From positions 1 to 45,166 of the forward strand of contig JAJRQT010000183.1 of NCBI GenBank assembly GCA_024280115.1: a stretch of DNA of 45,166 bases, given 5' to 3'. Origin of the DNA: Bacteroidota bacterium (lineage in GTDB: Bacteria > Bacteroidota > Bacteroidia > Cytophagales > Cyclobacteriaceae). The translations under genes and the position numbers were made by a program. Under the pieces are notes generated by a model that did not search any database, was not told the DNA's origin, and saw only the letters and a list, made by a program, of their open reading frames with translations. Shown in pieces: positions 26,603 to 34,362 of the stretch; position 1 is the stretch's first letter, and every line of letters begins with the position of its first letter.

Positions 26603-26997
26603 ATTGTATTTTGACTAAATAATTATTATGAGGATCCGAAAAATGAAAAATAGTAAAATCAAATAATTTTTTGATAATAAAACACTATTTTTTACTAACA
26701 ACTCCAAGCTTGAATATTTGTTTATCTATTTGAGGCTCTTATGAGAGAGAAGAGTGTTGTTGGTTAGAAATCACAAGTCAGTAAATTGCATCTTACCATC
26801 ACTGAAATTGTTTGGCTAGTTTAATTTAGGCTCTTAAAAAGCAACTTACGCTATAAAGGCTATAGTGCATACCTGGGTATCACTATTTTAAAAAAGGAAA
26901 AGGTAAAATTTAAAAATATTGCTACTTTGGATCGAGAATAGTAAACACGACGGCACGGCATCATAGCCGGATCGTTGTATGCCATTTGAGAAATTCA
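26603..26997. other. Leader region with hairpin before a small lipoprotein-like gene
   Basis: No gene is seen. A possible plus-strand -7-like box TACTTTG (26923-26929) is followed by an imperfect hairpin, ACGACGGC (26947-26954) pairing with GCCG-ga-TCGT (26966-26975), and then GTTGTATGCC, shortly before the ATG at 26998. The bulged stem with AAC/GTT ends recalls an integron attC site, but the cores do not match the RYYYAAC/GTTRRRY consensus well. GCTCTTAAAAAGCAACTTACG (about 26830) resembles a stretch near 41311. Confidence 0.35.
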
Positions 26998-27603
26998 ATG
27001 AATATAGTAAGTTTTAAATATTTGATTGTTATTTTATTATTCTCTGGACTGTTGTTTTCATTTCAGTTAAAAGAAAATCAAAATGACAATAATGAACTTG
27101 AAAAAACTATTTTACAAGTTGTAACAGCGTTAAAAGAAAAAGACACATTGACCTTAAATAAGTTGATCCCAAAAGATAAAGGTTTAATCGTTCTTTTCAG
27201 GCGAGGAGTATTTGACGAATATAGAAAAACTGACAAAATTGACTTTGATAATCCAGTACCGGAATATCTTCCTTACTTTGATTTCTCAATTGACTATAAA
27301 TTGAGTTTCAATAGCCTTCCAACTTTTGACTGTGACAAGATGAAATGGAGTAAGTATGGACTCTACTGTGATACAACGACAATAGATAATTTACTTTCGA
27401 CAACAGCACGAAATTTAAATAAATACCGAGAAGATAATATTTCTGAATTTGAAATTAAAACGTTTGAAAAAATAGAAAAAAGTAGCAGAAGAATTGTATT
27501 AGCTGACAACGATGGAGGTGAACTTATTTTTTACTTGACTTTAATAAATGGCAAATGGTATTTAACAATATTGGACAGGGTATCGAGTGATTGTAGTGCA
27601 TGA
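26998..27603 (+). CDS. Exported hypothetical protein
   Basis: I do not recognise the family. From the ATG at 26998 the protein is 201 aa; a TTG four codons upstream is less likely. An N-terminal hydrophobic segment (about residues 7-24, YLIVILLFSGLLFSF) acts as a signal peptide or anchor. The mature part is a mixed alpha/beta domain with a charged start (KENQNDNNELEKTILQVVTALKEKDTLTLNKL in outline) resembling the helix of periplasmic NTF2/DUF-type folds, and it ends ILVLADNDGGELIFYLTLINGKWYLTILDRV-like, the pattern of a cystatin/NTF2-like sheet. That fold is a guess. AT-rich composition and flanking repeats suggest it was acquired. Confidence 0.6.
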   Translation: MNIVSFKYLIVILLFSGLLFSFQLKENQNDNNELEKTILQVVTALKEKDTLTLNKLIPKDKGLIVLFRRGVFDEYRKTDKIDFDNPVPEYLPYFDFSIDYKLSFNSLPTFDCDKMKWSKYGLYCDTTTIDNLLSTTARNLNKYREDNISEFEIKTFEKIEKSSRRIVLADNDGGELIFYLTLINGKWYLTILDRVSSDCSA

Positions 27604-27606
27604 AAT

Positions 27607-27680
27607 AAGAAATGAAAGAAAAACGGCATACAAAAGAACATGTGAACAGTAGAATATTGAAATCATGGAAAACTTATGAA
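27607..27680. repeat. Dispersed 38-bp repeat, copy 1
   Basis: The stretch beginning GTGAACAGTAGAAT at 27642 matches 41413-41450 at about 35 of 38 positions, and weaker similarity extends some 35 bp upstream in both copies. Both copies sit immediately after the 3' ends of small exported-protein genes. It may be a recombination or insertion boundary, or a shared terminal fragment. Confidence 0.6.
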
Positions 27681-27842
27681 TCACTCAAATTGGTTTTAAC
27701 ATCTATCTATTTTATTTCTAAATTCCTTATTCAAATATTTGAATGTTCTTAATTCATTATAAATCTGCATCAGTTGATTTCCAGCTTAGTGGCTTCAATT
27801 CCGAATAGATTTAGTTCTCTAAAATCGTCAAGCAAGACCCGA

Positions 27843-28700
27843 TCAGCTTACAGCTTTTTGGCTGTTTCTGGATTTGGCATACTTTATTCTGCCATCCACA
27901 AAATACATATCAACTTCGCCTTTATTTTTTGCCTGTATTCTTCCTCTGTGGGTGAAAAAGAAATTACTTTTGATGTGTTTATATGTCTCCCCCGAAATGT
28001 TGACCCGGCCTACCTCACCACTGGTTTCCATTCTACTCGCAAGATTGACGGCATCGCCCCATATATCGTATGCAAACTTCTGTTTACCGACAACACCTGC
28101 TACCACCGGCCCTGTATTTATGCCAATTCTAATTTCAAAGAATGGTTCTTTTTTCAGCTCTTTTTCCGCTTTCCTTTTCTCTATAAAATCTCGAATGGCA
28201 AGTCCAACGCGTACCACATCCATGGGGTTTGAATCATTTTCTATTGGCACTCCGCCAGCGCACATATATCCATCCCCGATGGTTTTTATTTTTTCGACAC
28301 ATTTACGACCGACACGTTGCTCATAATTTTCAATGATCTGATCGAATGCCATAAAACACACATCCAATTCTCTTACGATCTCGCCGGGACTCATTCGGGA
28401 TGCTATTGATGTGAATCCTCTAAAATCCGTAAACATGATGGTTACCTTTTTGTAATATCGTGGCACTACCTTCTTGTTTCGCCTCAATTCCTCAGCCACC
28501 GGGGCCGGAAGAATATTCAATAGTAGTGCGTCTGTTTTTGTTTTTTCATCTTTTAATTGTTGCTGACGTTTTTCTAAAAGAGTTTTTTGCTTAATGATCT
28601 GTATGTTTTGTTGTTCCAGCTTCTTATTGGTTTTTCTTTTATACTGATAGGCCACAATGGAAATAATTAAAAAATGAGTACAACGCCAATCCCGCTCCAC
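27843..28700 (-). CDS. Class III adenylate cyclase, catalytic half (frameshifted from upstream frame)
   Basis: This frame encodes the end of a transmembrane helix (LIISIVAYQY), a coiled-coil linker (about 23-55) and a class III nucleotide cyclase domain (about 83-270). Metal ligands are Asp92 (FTDFRGFT) and Asp143 (IGDGYM). The purine-selecting pair is Lys139/Asp212, typical of adenylate rather than guanylate cyclases. Transition-state residues are Asn219 and Arg223 (GDAVNLASR). All are intact. The nominal start at 28700 is not natural: it begins inside the membrane helix encoded by the preceding frame, and one extra T in the T6 run at 28669-28674 would join both into a single receptor cyclase of about 560 residues. 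Confidence 0.85.
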   Translation of the reverse strand: MERDWRCTHFLIISIVAYQYKRKTNKKLEQQNIQIIKQKTLLEKRQQQLKDEKTKTDALLLNILPAPVAEELRRNKKVVPRYYKKVTIMFTDFRGFTSIASRMSPGEIVRELDVCFMAFDQIIENYEQRVGRKCVEKIKTIGDGYMCAGGVPIENDSNPMDVVRVGLAIRDFIEKRKAEKELKKEPFFEIRIGINTGPVVAGVVGKQKFAYDIWGDAVNLASRMETSGEVGRVNISGETYKHIKSNFFFTHRGRIQAKNKGEVDMYFVDGRIKYAKSRNSQKAVS

Positions 28701-29530
28701 AAGTAAAGTTTGTCTTGTTCATTTTCAGCTTCTAATAAATTCTTCTCAATCAAATTCAAACTATCGAGTTTCTGAATCTCTTTGAGTTTGGCAATTTCTA
28801 TTTTAATAATTTCCGCCTTTTTTTGAGCCAGTGAGTCTTTCGACATATCCAGTGATTCCAGCGATCGTGCAAGAGAATCTTTGGAAATAAAAAAATCCTG
28901 GTAGTTTTTATAAATTGATCTGTAATAAGTTTCACTTGCTTTGTCATCCAACTCTGCAAAGCACTGAAAAAGTAAATTGCTTGATTTCAAAGCCAAATCA
29001 TTATACCTGTTTCTTTCAGCGTGGACAAGTGCTGTTTTTAAAGCAGAAACAGCCCCTTTGAATTCGCCAATTATAAATTGCGCCTCTCCCCCATTTATTA
29101 GTGCCATTACGTATTCGTAGCTGCCCTGCATTTTAGATTTTCCAAACAAGACGTATGCTTTCTTCAGACTTTTTATACAATCTTTATAGTGCTGCTGTTC
29201 TTCATCCATGGAATAATTACCGGACTCTGCCATTCGTTTTTCAGTCATTCCCCGCTTATATGTAGCCCTGGCTTCCAGTAATGTATTTGAAGCTTTTGCG
29301 GCATTTGTTCTGGAAAGATTATAAAAATTCTTAGCTACTGGAAAATCTCTATGCTCTGTGTAATAATCTGCAATTTTAAATGCCAATTTTCCAGCCTGTA
29401 AAAACTGTTTATTTTCCGACAAATTTTGAAAGTGGTAAATTGAATCAGACACTGCGAACTCCTGTGCATAAATTACAACGTTAAATAGTAGGGTGGCCCC
29501 CAAAAAAAATACACTGAAAATCCGCTTCAT
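28667..29530 (-). CDS. N-terminal sensor half of a receptor adenylate cyclase (TPR, membrane helix)
   Basis: This is a 287-aa frame with a signal peptide (about 1-22, ending IYA-Q) and a periplasmic helical region of TPR-like repeats (about 30-215: LQAGKLAFKIADYYTEH, ARATYKRGMTEKRMAES, GEAQFIIGEFKGAVSALKTAL). A long coiled coil follows, then a membrane helix beginning LYLWSGIGVVLIF, where it hits a stop. The cyclase frame picks up in the -1 register at that point and supplies the rest of the helix. Together they form a familiar Bacteroidota design: periplasmic TPR sensor, one membrane helix, coiled coil, cyclase. The break is a one-base loss in T6, a sequencing error, a recent mutation, or a slippage site. 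Confidence 0.8.
   Translation of the reverse strand: MKRIFSVFFLGATLLFNVVIYAQEFAVSDSIYHFQNLSENKQFLQAGKLAFKIADYYTEHRDFPVAKNFYNLSRTNAAKASNTLLEARATYKRGMTEKRMAESGNYSMDEEQQHYKDCIKSLKKAYVLFGKSKMQGSYEYVMALINGGEAQFIIGEFKGAVSALKTALVHAERNRYNDLALKSSNLLFQCFAELDDKASETYYRSIYKNYQDFFISKDSLARSLESLDMSKDSLAQKKAEIIKIEIAKLKEIQKLDSLNLIEKNLLEAENEQDKLYLWSGIGVVLIF
28669..28674 (-). other. Homopolymer frameshift site in the receptor cyclase
   Basis: The coding strand reads CTC ATT TTT TAA here, with a run of six T. Seven T would read CTC ATT TTT TTA ATT ATT and continue the membrane helix into the cyclase. Slippage by one base on this run, in transcription or translation, would also restore the full-length protein. 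Confidence 0.8.
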
Positions 29531-29673
29531 TACGACATTATACCTGACTAAAAATTATGGCCTCAAAGATCAATATTATTTTGTGAACATTTTAGTAAAA
29601 TATCTTACTACAATATCAATTGTAATATATATCAGTGGATTTCAATATAATGATAAACTTTCTTTTGATTACC

Positions 29674-29681
29674 TAAATTTG
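29674..29681 (+). promoter_or_regulatory. Possible -7 box for the 268-aa gene operon
   Basis: TAAATTTG is an exact TAnnTTTG match, 47 bp upstream of the ATG at 29729, in the 198-bp divergent region shared with the receptor cyclase. No -33 TTTG at proper spacing was found, so confidence is limited. Confidence 0.3.
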
Positions 29682-29728
29682 TCAATCAATAAAATTTTCT
29701 ATTGCTTTATTAAATAAATACAAAACGA

Positions 29729-30535
29729 ATGTGGCAAAAACACAACCTGATTAATATTCAAGAGCTTGAAAAAGCCCGAAACCAAATAATAAATGCCATT
29801 CAACTTGTCAGTGCTGCACCAAGATCATTTATGAAAAAAGACACCGTGTATGCAGATTGGCTTTACTGGGAAAAAGAAACAAATTCGTTTGACACAAAAT
29901 CATTCGGAAATAAGGAAAAGATAAAGATATCTTTCGATTTCAGAAATTTTATTCTCACGATTGCAGGTCAGGGAAACCACATTGAGCATCTTGTACTTTC
30001 AGGAATTACCTATCCTATGGCTTATGGCTGGATGAAAATTAAATTGGACAGTTTTTCTTTGGATGGTGACAAATACAATGATCAAACTCCATATTCTCTG
30101 GAAAATCCCTTGGGTGCCGATGAAGAAATGAACATCACCAATCAAAATGCCTTTGACGAACTTGCCATTTATTACTCCAATGCTTTTTACGTACTTGAAC
30201 ATTTGCAGAAACTATATGATCTGGATGGTAATATCATCTGCAACCCCGAAGACCTGTCCATTTCACTTATTTTATCAGATACCAACAAGGGAATAACATG
30301 TGGTTTTTCTCCGGGAAATTCCGATTACATTGAACCTTTTTATTTTATTGAAGTTTTTAATATACAAGCTGTTCCCAGTTTTGACAAAGGTGAACTGATC
30401 GGGATTTGGAATACTAAAAACTGGAATGGCTCCCTCCTTCTGGCAAGTCAGTTCATAACCTTAAATCAGGAGGAGGAAGAAAAGAGAATTACAGAGTTCT
30501 TTGGCAACAACATGCCTTTGCTAACCAATATTTAA
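29729..30535 (+). CDS. Conserved-looking hypothetical protein, coupled to the phosphoesterase-barrel gene
   Basis: I do not recognise this 268-aa protein. It has no signal peptide or membrane helix, so it is probably cytoplasmic. It contains an N-terminal helix (NINAIQLVSAAPRSF region, about 18-34) and a beta-rich middle with SGITYPMAYGWMKIKLDSFSLDGDKY (about 90-115). An acidic LGADEEMNITNQ stretch follows, then the C-terminal strands WNTKNWNGSLLLASQF. The ordered, aromatic-rich sequence suggests a real, folded protein. Its stop overlaps the next start (TAATG), so it is translated together with the 1252-aa outer-membrane lipoprotein and probably functions with it or in its assembly. Confidence 0.65.
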   Translation: MWQKHNLINIQELEKARNQIINAIQLVSAAPRSFMKKDTVYADWLYWEKETNSFDTKSFGNKEKIKISFDFRNFILTIAGQGNHIEHLVLSGITYPMAYGWMKIKLDSFSLDGDKYNDQTPYSLENPLGADEEMNITNQNAFDELAIYYSNAFYVLEHLQKLYDLDGNIICNPEDLSISLILSDTNKGITCGFSPGNSDYIEPFYFIEVFNIQAVPSFDKGELIGIWNTKNWNGSLLLASQFITLNQEEEEKRITEFFGNNMPLLTNI

Positions 30536-33500
30536 TGCAAAAACCAGAATACCTGATCACACTGAAAATATTTATTTTCACGATACTGATTACATCGTGT
30601 GCTGTAAACAGAGACTACTATCAGGAGCAAAAGGATGCATACTCCACTGAAATCAACCAGGATGATGTATTACATACCATATATTTTCTTGGCAATTCTG
30701 ATGAAGTAAAACCGGAAGCATCCGAAATCGGAAAATTGCTTGCCACTCAAATGGATAAATCCGGAGAAAAATCCACTTTATTGCTATTGGGAAATAATAG
30801 TTTAAGAAACAGGATATTAGAATCTGATTCTTCAAAAAAATCAATGGCTAACAGGGAACTATTGAAAAGAAGATATGATTTTTTCAATAACCTTCGAGGC
30901 AAATACTATGGTGTGATGGGCACGCATGAGTGGGCAAACGGAACTAAAAATGGTCAAAGAAATGTCGCCCGTATCGAAGAAATAGTTGAGGAAAATTTAC
31001 ATCAAGGGAACATCATCAGACCGGCTAATGGCTGCCCCGGGCCAGAAGAAATTGAGATCGGAGATGACCTGGTTCTGCTTCTGATCGATACACAATGGTT
31101 GTTGCACAGTTGGGATAAACCAGGAATTGAGGATGGGTGTGGCGTTGAAAATAATCTTGATTTTTATGTTGGTCTCGATGATGCCATCAAAAGAAATCAC
31201 AATAAAAGAATAATTGTCGCAGGTTATCATAGCCTGGAAGGAAATGGCAGGCATGGGGGATATTTCCCTTTAAAATCCCACTTTATTCCAATACCTGTTT
31301 TGGGAAGCATCCGTGTATTTTACAGATCTGTCATCGGTGGCGGAGAAGATTTTTCCAATCCAAAATACAAGGACTTCATCAAGACAATGAAGGATTTGTT
31401 GAAGGGAAACGATAATATAATTTACCTTTCTGCCCATGAAAAGACGCTTGAATATCATAAGCAAGAAACCGTCCACCTGCTGAACAGCGGCTCCTATTCC
31501 AAAGGAGTAGAGGTCACTCAAAAAAACGCCTTCTTCGCTTCCGGAAATCGCGGTTACGGGAAGCTTATATTTAATAAAAACGGAGAGGTATGGATTGAAT
31601 ACTGGGCATTGGCAGATCAAGCAACTGAGCTACTTTATAAAAAATTACTTTTTAAATCTACAGAAAGTAATAAACCAAAAGAGGTGACTGTTTCAGAGTT
31701 TGTTGATTATAAGGATTCTGTCATTACTACATTGGCGTCAAAACTTTATACAAAAAAAGGAAAACGGCGTGGGATGCTTGGAAACAACTATAGACAAGAA
31801 TGGACAACAAAAATACATAACATCCCCTATTTTGATATAGGAAGCGAGATGGGCGGTCTGAAGATTCTTAAAAGAGGGGGAGGCCAGCAAACCATATCAC
31901 TGCGACTTGAAGACAAAAATAAAAAACAATATGTGCTCAGATCCATAGAAAAATATCCTGAAAGCGCTGTGCCTCAAGAATTAAGAAATACTGTAGCAGC
32001 AGATATAGTAAATGATCAAATATCTGCTGCCTATCCCTATGGGGCATTTGCGATTCCCAAGATGGCGGAAGCGGCGGGTATTTACCATACCAATCCGAAA
32101 TTAGTTTATTTACCAGATGATCCACGGCTTGGTATGTATCGGCAGTATTTTGCGGATGGCCTGTATCTATTTGAAGAGCGACCGGCAAAAGACAGGGAAG
32201 ACATTGAAAGTTTTGGACGGTCAAAAGACATTGTAAATACGTTTGAGGTACTCAGCAAAACCAAAAAAGATAGCGATCATTATGTCGATCAGAAATTTAC
32301 TCTAAAATCCCGGCTCTTCGATATCTTGATCGGAGATTGGGACAGACACGATGATCAATGGCGCTGGGCTTCCTTTAAGGATGATGATGACTTCACATAT
32401 TACCGCCCAATTCCCAGGGACCGGGACCAGGCCTTTTTCTGGTCAGATGGATGGCTTTTAAAGATCGCTTCGCACAACTGGGGCATTGCAAAATTCCAGG
32501 GTTTTCATGACAAAATCAGGGATGTTGATGGATTGTGTTTTAATGCCCGCCATTTTGACAGATCTTTCCTCAATGAGCCGGATGGGGCTGCCTGGACTGA
32601 GACGGCAAAAGAATTGCAAACCAGCATAACCGATGAGGTTATTGAAAAAGCATTGAACGACCTCCCTCCTGAAATCAGGGAAATCAGGGGAGATGAGATT
32701 GCAAGAAAATTAAAACGAAGAAGAGATGATCTTGTAAAATACGCTGATGAATATTATAGATTTTTATCAAAAGAAGTAAATGTATTGGGATCTGATAAAA
32801 AGGAGCATTTTGTCGTGGAAAGAATGAATGATGAGCAAACCAAAGTGACGGTTTTCCTATTAAAAACTAAATCAAATGAAATAAAACGAAAATCCTATGA
32901 AAGAACTTTTTCCAACGACCTGACAAAGGAAATAAGACTATACGGCCTGGGAGGAAAAGATAGGTTTGACATCACCGGAAAGGTTTCTAAAGGAACAATA
33001 ATCAGGATCATTGGCGGGAAAGGAGAAGACATAATTAACGATCAATCTCAGGTGAAAGGAATTGGAAAAAAAACAAAATTATATGATAAAAAAATCGATA
33101 CGGCAATTTCAGATAATGGTGAATTGAAGGATTTTACTAGTGATAAAAATCCAGCTATCAACGACTACAACAGAAAGGAATTTAAATACAACCTCATCGC
33201 ACCGGTCGTATATCCCGGTTATAATCCCGATGATGGTTTTTTTATTGGAGCAGGAGTAATGATTAAAAAAAATGGTTTTAGAAAAGACCCATTTAAGGCG
33301 AATCATATGATTAAAGCTAATTTTGCCCCGAAATCCAAGTCATACGATTTCTCATACAGCGGAACTTTCACGGAGCTCATTGGCAAATGGGATTTTGTAT
33401 TAAATGCAAATGTATATGCACCTAGTTATACAGACTACTTCTACGGATTCGGAAATGAAACAAAATTTGATGAGGACAAATTTAAGATAGATTCCAGGTA

Positions 33501-34293
33501 CTATGGTGCAAGGTATATTCAATACATTTTTTATCCCGAAATCCAAAGGACTTCAAAAAATGAGTTGCACCACCTGGTTCTCGGTGGAGGCTACCAGGCA
33601 GTCAATGTTAAAAATGGATTAAATGACCTTAACAGTTCGCAGGATCGCTTCATCATCACCTATGCCAAAACGCTCGACTATAAGCTTTTGGATGTAATGC
33701 GGCACTATATCGCACTTTACGGATCTTATACCTTTGATAATACCGATAGTAAATTTTTACCGACAGAAGGTTTTAAGTGGAATGTTTTTATGATTGGGTT
33801 AAAGGACGTTGACAACAAACAAATAAATGTCAACTACAGAAGAGTCAAAACTGATTTATCCTATTATTATACTTTTGGAAGATTTTTAAAAACAACATTA
33901 GCACTCAGAGCCGGCGGCATTATTACAGATGGAAATTACGAATTTTACCATGCAGCAAAAAATGGTGGAACCGATACCTTTCGAGGTGTCAGGAAATTCA
34001 GATTTTCTGGAAGAAATTCTTTTTATCAAAATACCGACCTCAGGATAAAGCTATTCAATATTCGGAATCCACTGATCCCGACAACTGTTGGATTGGTGCT
34101 TTTTCATGATTTTGGCAGGGTCTGGATAGAGAACGACCCCTCAACAGAAACCGGTAACTCCGACAAAATGCACAGGGCATATGGTGCCGGAATATGGTTG
34201 GCGCCGCTGGAAAAAATTGCATTTGGGCTAGATTATTCAAGATCAACTATTGATGAAGATGCATTATATTTAAGAATGGGCTTTTTCTTTTAA
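30535..34293 (+). CDS. Lipoprotein: degenerate metallophosphoesterase + kinase-like region + BamA-like barrel
   Basis: This 1252-aa protein has a lipobox LITSC (Cys22). Residues about 45-345 follow the metallophosphoesterase layout, but the metal ligands are replaced: LGNS (52-55) and LGNN (85-88) where GD is expected, GTHE (129-132) for GNHD, YHS (231-233) for an HHP-type motif, and SAHEK (299-303) for GHxH. It is probably catalytically dead. The middle (about 440-700) shows YVLRSIEKY, an ILIGDWDRHDDQW loop (597-609) and PIPRDRDQAFF (625-635), reminiscent of atypical kinases such as CotH/Fam20C/PI4K. Residues from about 890 form a BamA/TamA-like surface-antigen barrel ending LRMGFFF. The barrel suggests an outer-membrane location; the kinase reading is inference. 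Confidence 0.75.
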   Translation: MQKPEYLITLKIFIFTILITSCAVNRDYYQEQKDAYSTEINQDDVLHTIYFLGNSDEVKPEASEIGKLLATQMDKSGEKSTLLLLGNNSLRNRILESDSSKKSMANRELLKRRYDFFNNLRGKYYGVMGTHEWANGTKNGQRNVARIEEIVEENLHQGNIIRPANGCPGPEEIEIGDDLVLLLIDTQWLLHSWDKPGIEDGCGVENNLDFYVGLDDAIKRNHNKRIIVAGYHSLEGNGRHGGYFPLKSHFIPIPVLGSIRVFYRSVIGGGEDFSNPKYKDFIKTMKDLLKGNDNIIYLSAHEKTLEYHKQETVHLLNSGSYSKGVEVTQKNAFFASGNRGYGKLIFNKNGEVWIEYWALADQATELLYKKLLFKSTESNKPKEVTVSEFVDYKDSVITTLASKLYTKKGKRRGMLGNNYRQEWTTKIHNIPYFDIGSEMGGLKILKRGGGQQTISLRLEDKNKKQYVLRSIEKYPESAVPQELRNTVAADIVNDQISAAYPYGAFAIPKMAEAAGIYHTNPKLVYLPDDPRLGMYRQYFADGLYLFEERPAKDREDIESFGRSKDIVNTFEVLSKTKKDSDHYVDQKFTLKSRLFDILIGDWDRHDDQWRWASFKDDDDFTYYRPIPRDRDQAFFWSDGWLLKIASHNWGIAKFQGFHDKIRDVDGLCFNARHFDRSFLNEPDGAAWTETAKELQTSITDEVIEKALNDLPPEIREIRGDEIARKLKRRRDDLVKYADEYYRFLSKEVNVLGSDKKEHFVVERMNDEQTKVTVFLLKTKSNEIKRKSYERTFSNDLTKEIRLYGLGGKDRFDITGKVSKGTIIRIIGGKGEDIINDQSQVKGIGKKTKLYDKKIDTAISDNGELKDFTSDKNPAINDYNRKEFKYNLIAPVVYPGYNPDDGFFIGAGVMIKKNGFRKDPFKANHMIKANFAPKSKSYDFSYSGTFTELIGKWDFVLNANVYAPSYTDYFYGFGNETKFDEDKFKIDSRYYGARYIQYIFYPEIQRTSKNELHHLVLGGGYQAVNVKNGLNDLNSSQDRFIITYAKTLDYKLLDVMRHYIALYGSYTFDNTDSKFLPTEGFKWNVFMIGLKDVDNKQINVNYRRVKTDLSYYYTFGRFLKTTLALRAGGIITDGNYEFYHAAKNGGTDTFRGVRKFRFSGRNSFYQNTDLRIKLFNIRNPLIPTTVGLVLFHDFGRVWIENDPSTETGNSDKMHRAYGAGIWLAPLEKIAFGLDYSRSTIDEDALYLRMGFFF

Positions 34294-34362
34294 TCCATTT
34301 ATTTGTTCAAAACTCATTATTATTTTTATATTCAATTCTGAAATAAAATAACCTTTTATTTA

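Noticed and set aside
27604..27842. Minus-strand open stretches after the cyclase stop (one reads LLDDFRELNLFGIEATKLEI) that might extend the cyclase or be a gene remnant
   Set aside because: They lie in different frames separated by stops, and the cyclase domain already ends at a typical position; chance open frames explain them well enough.
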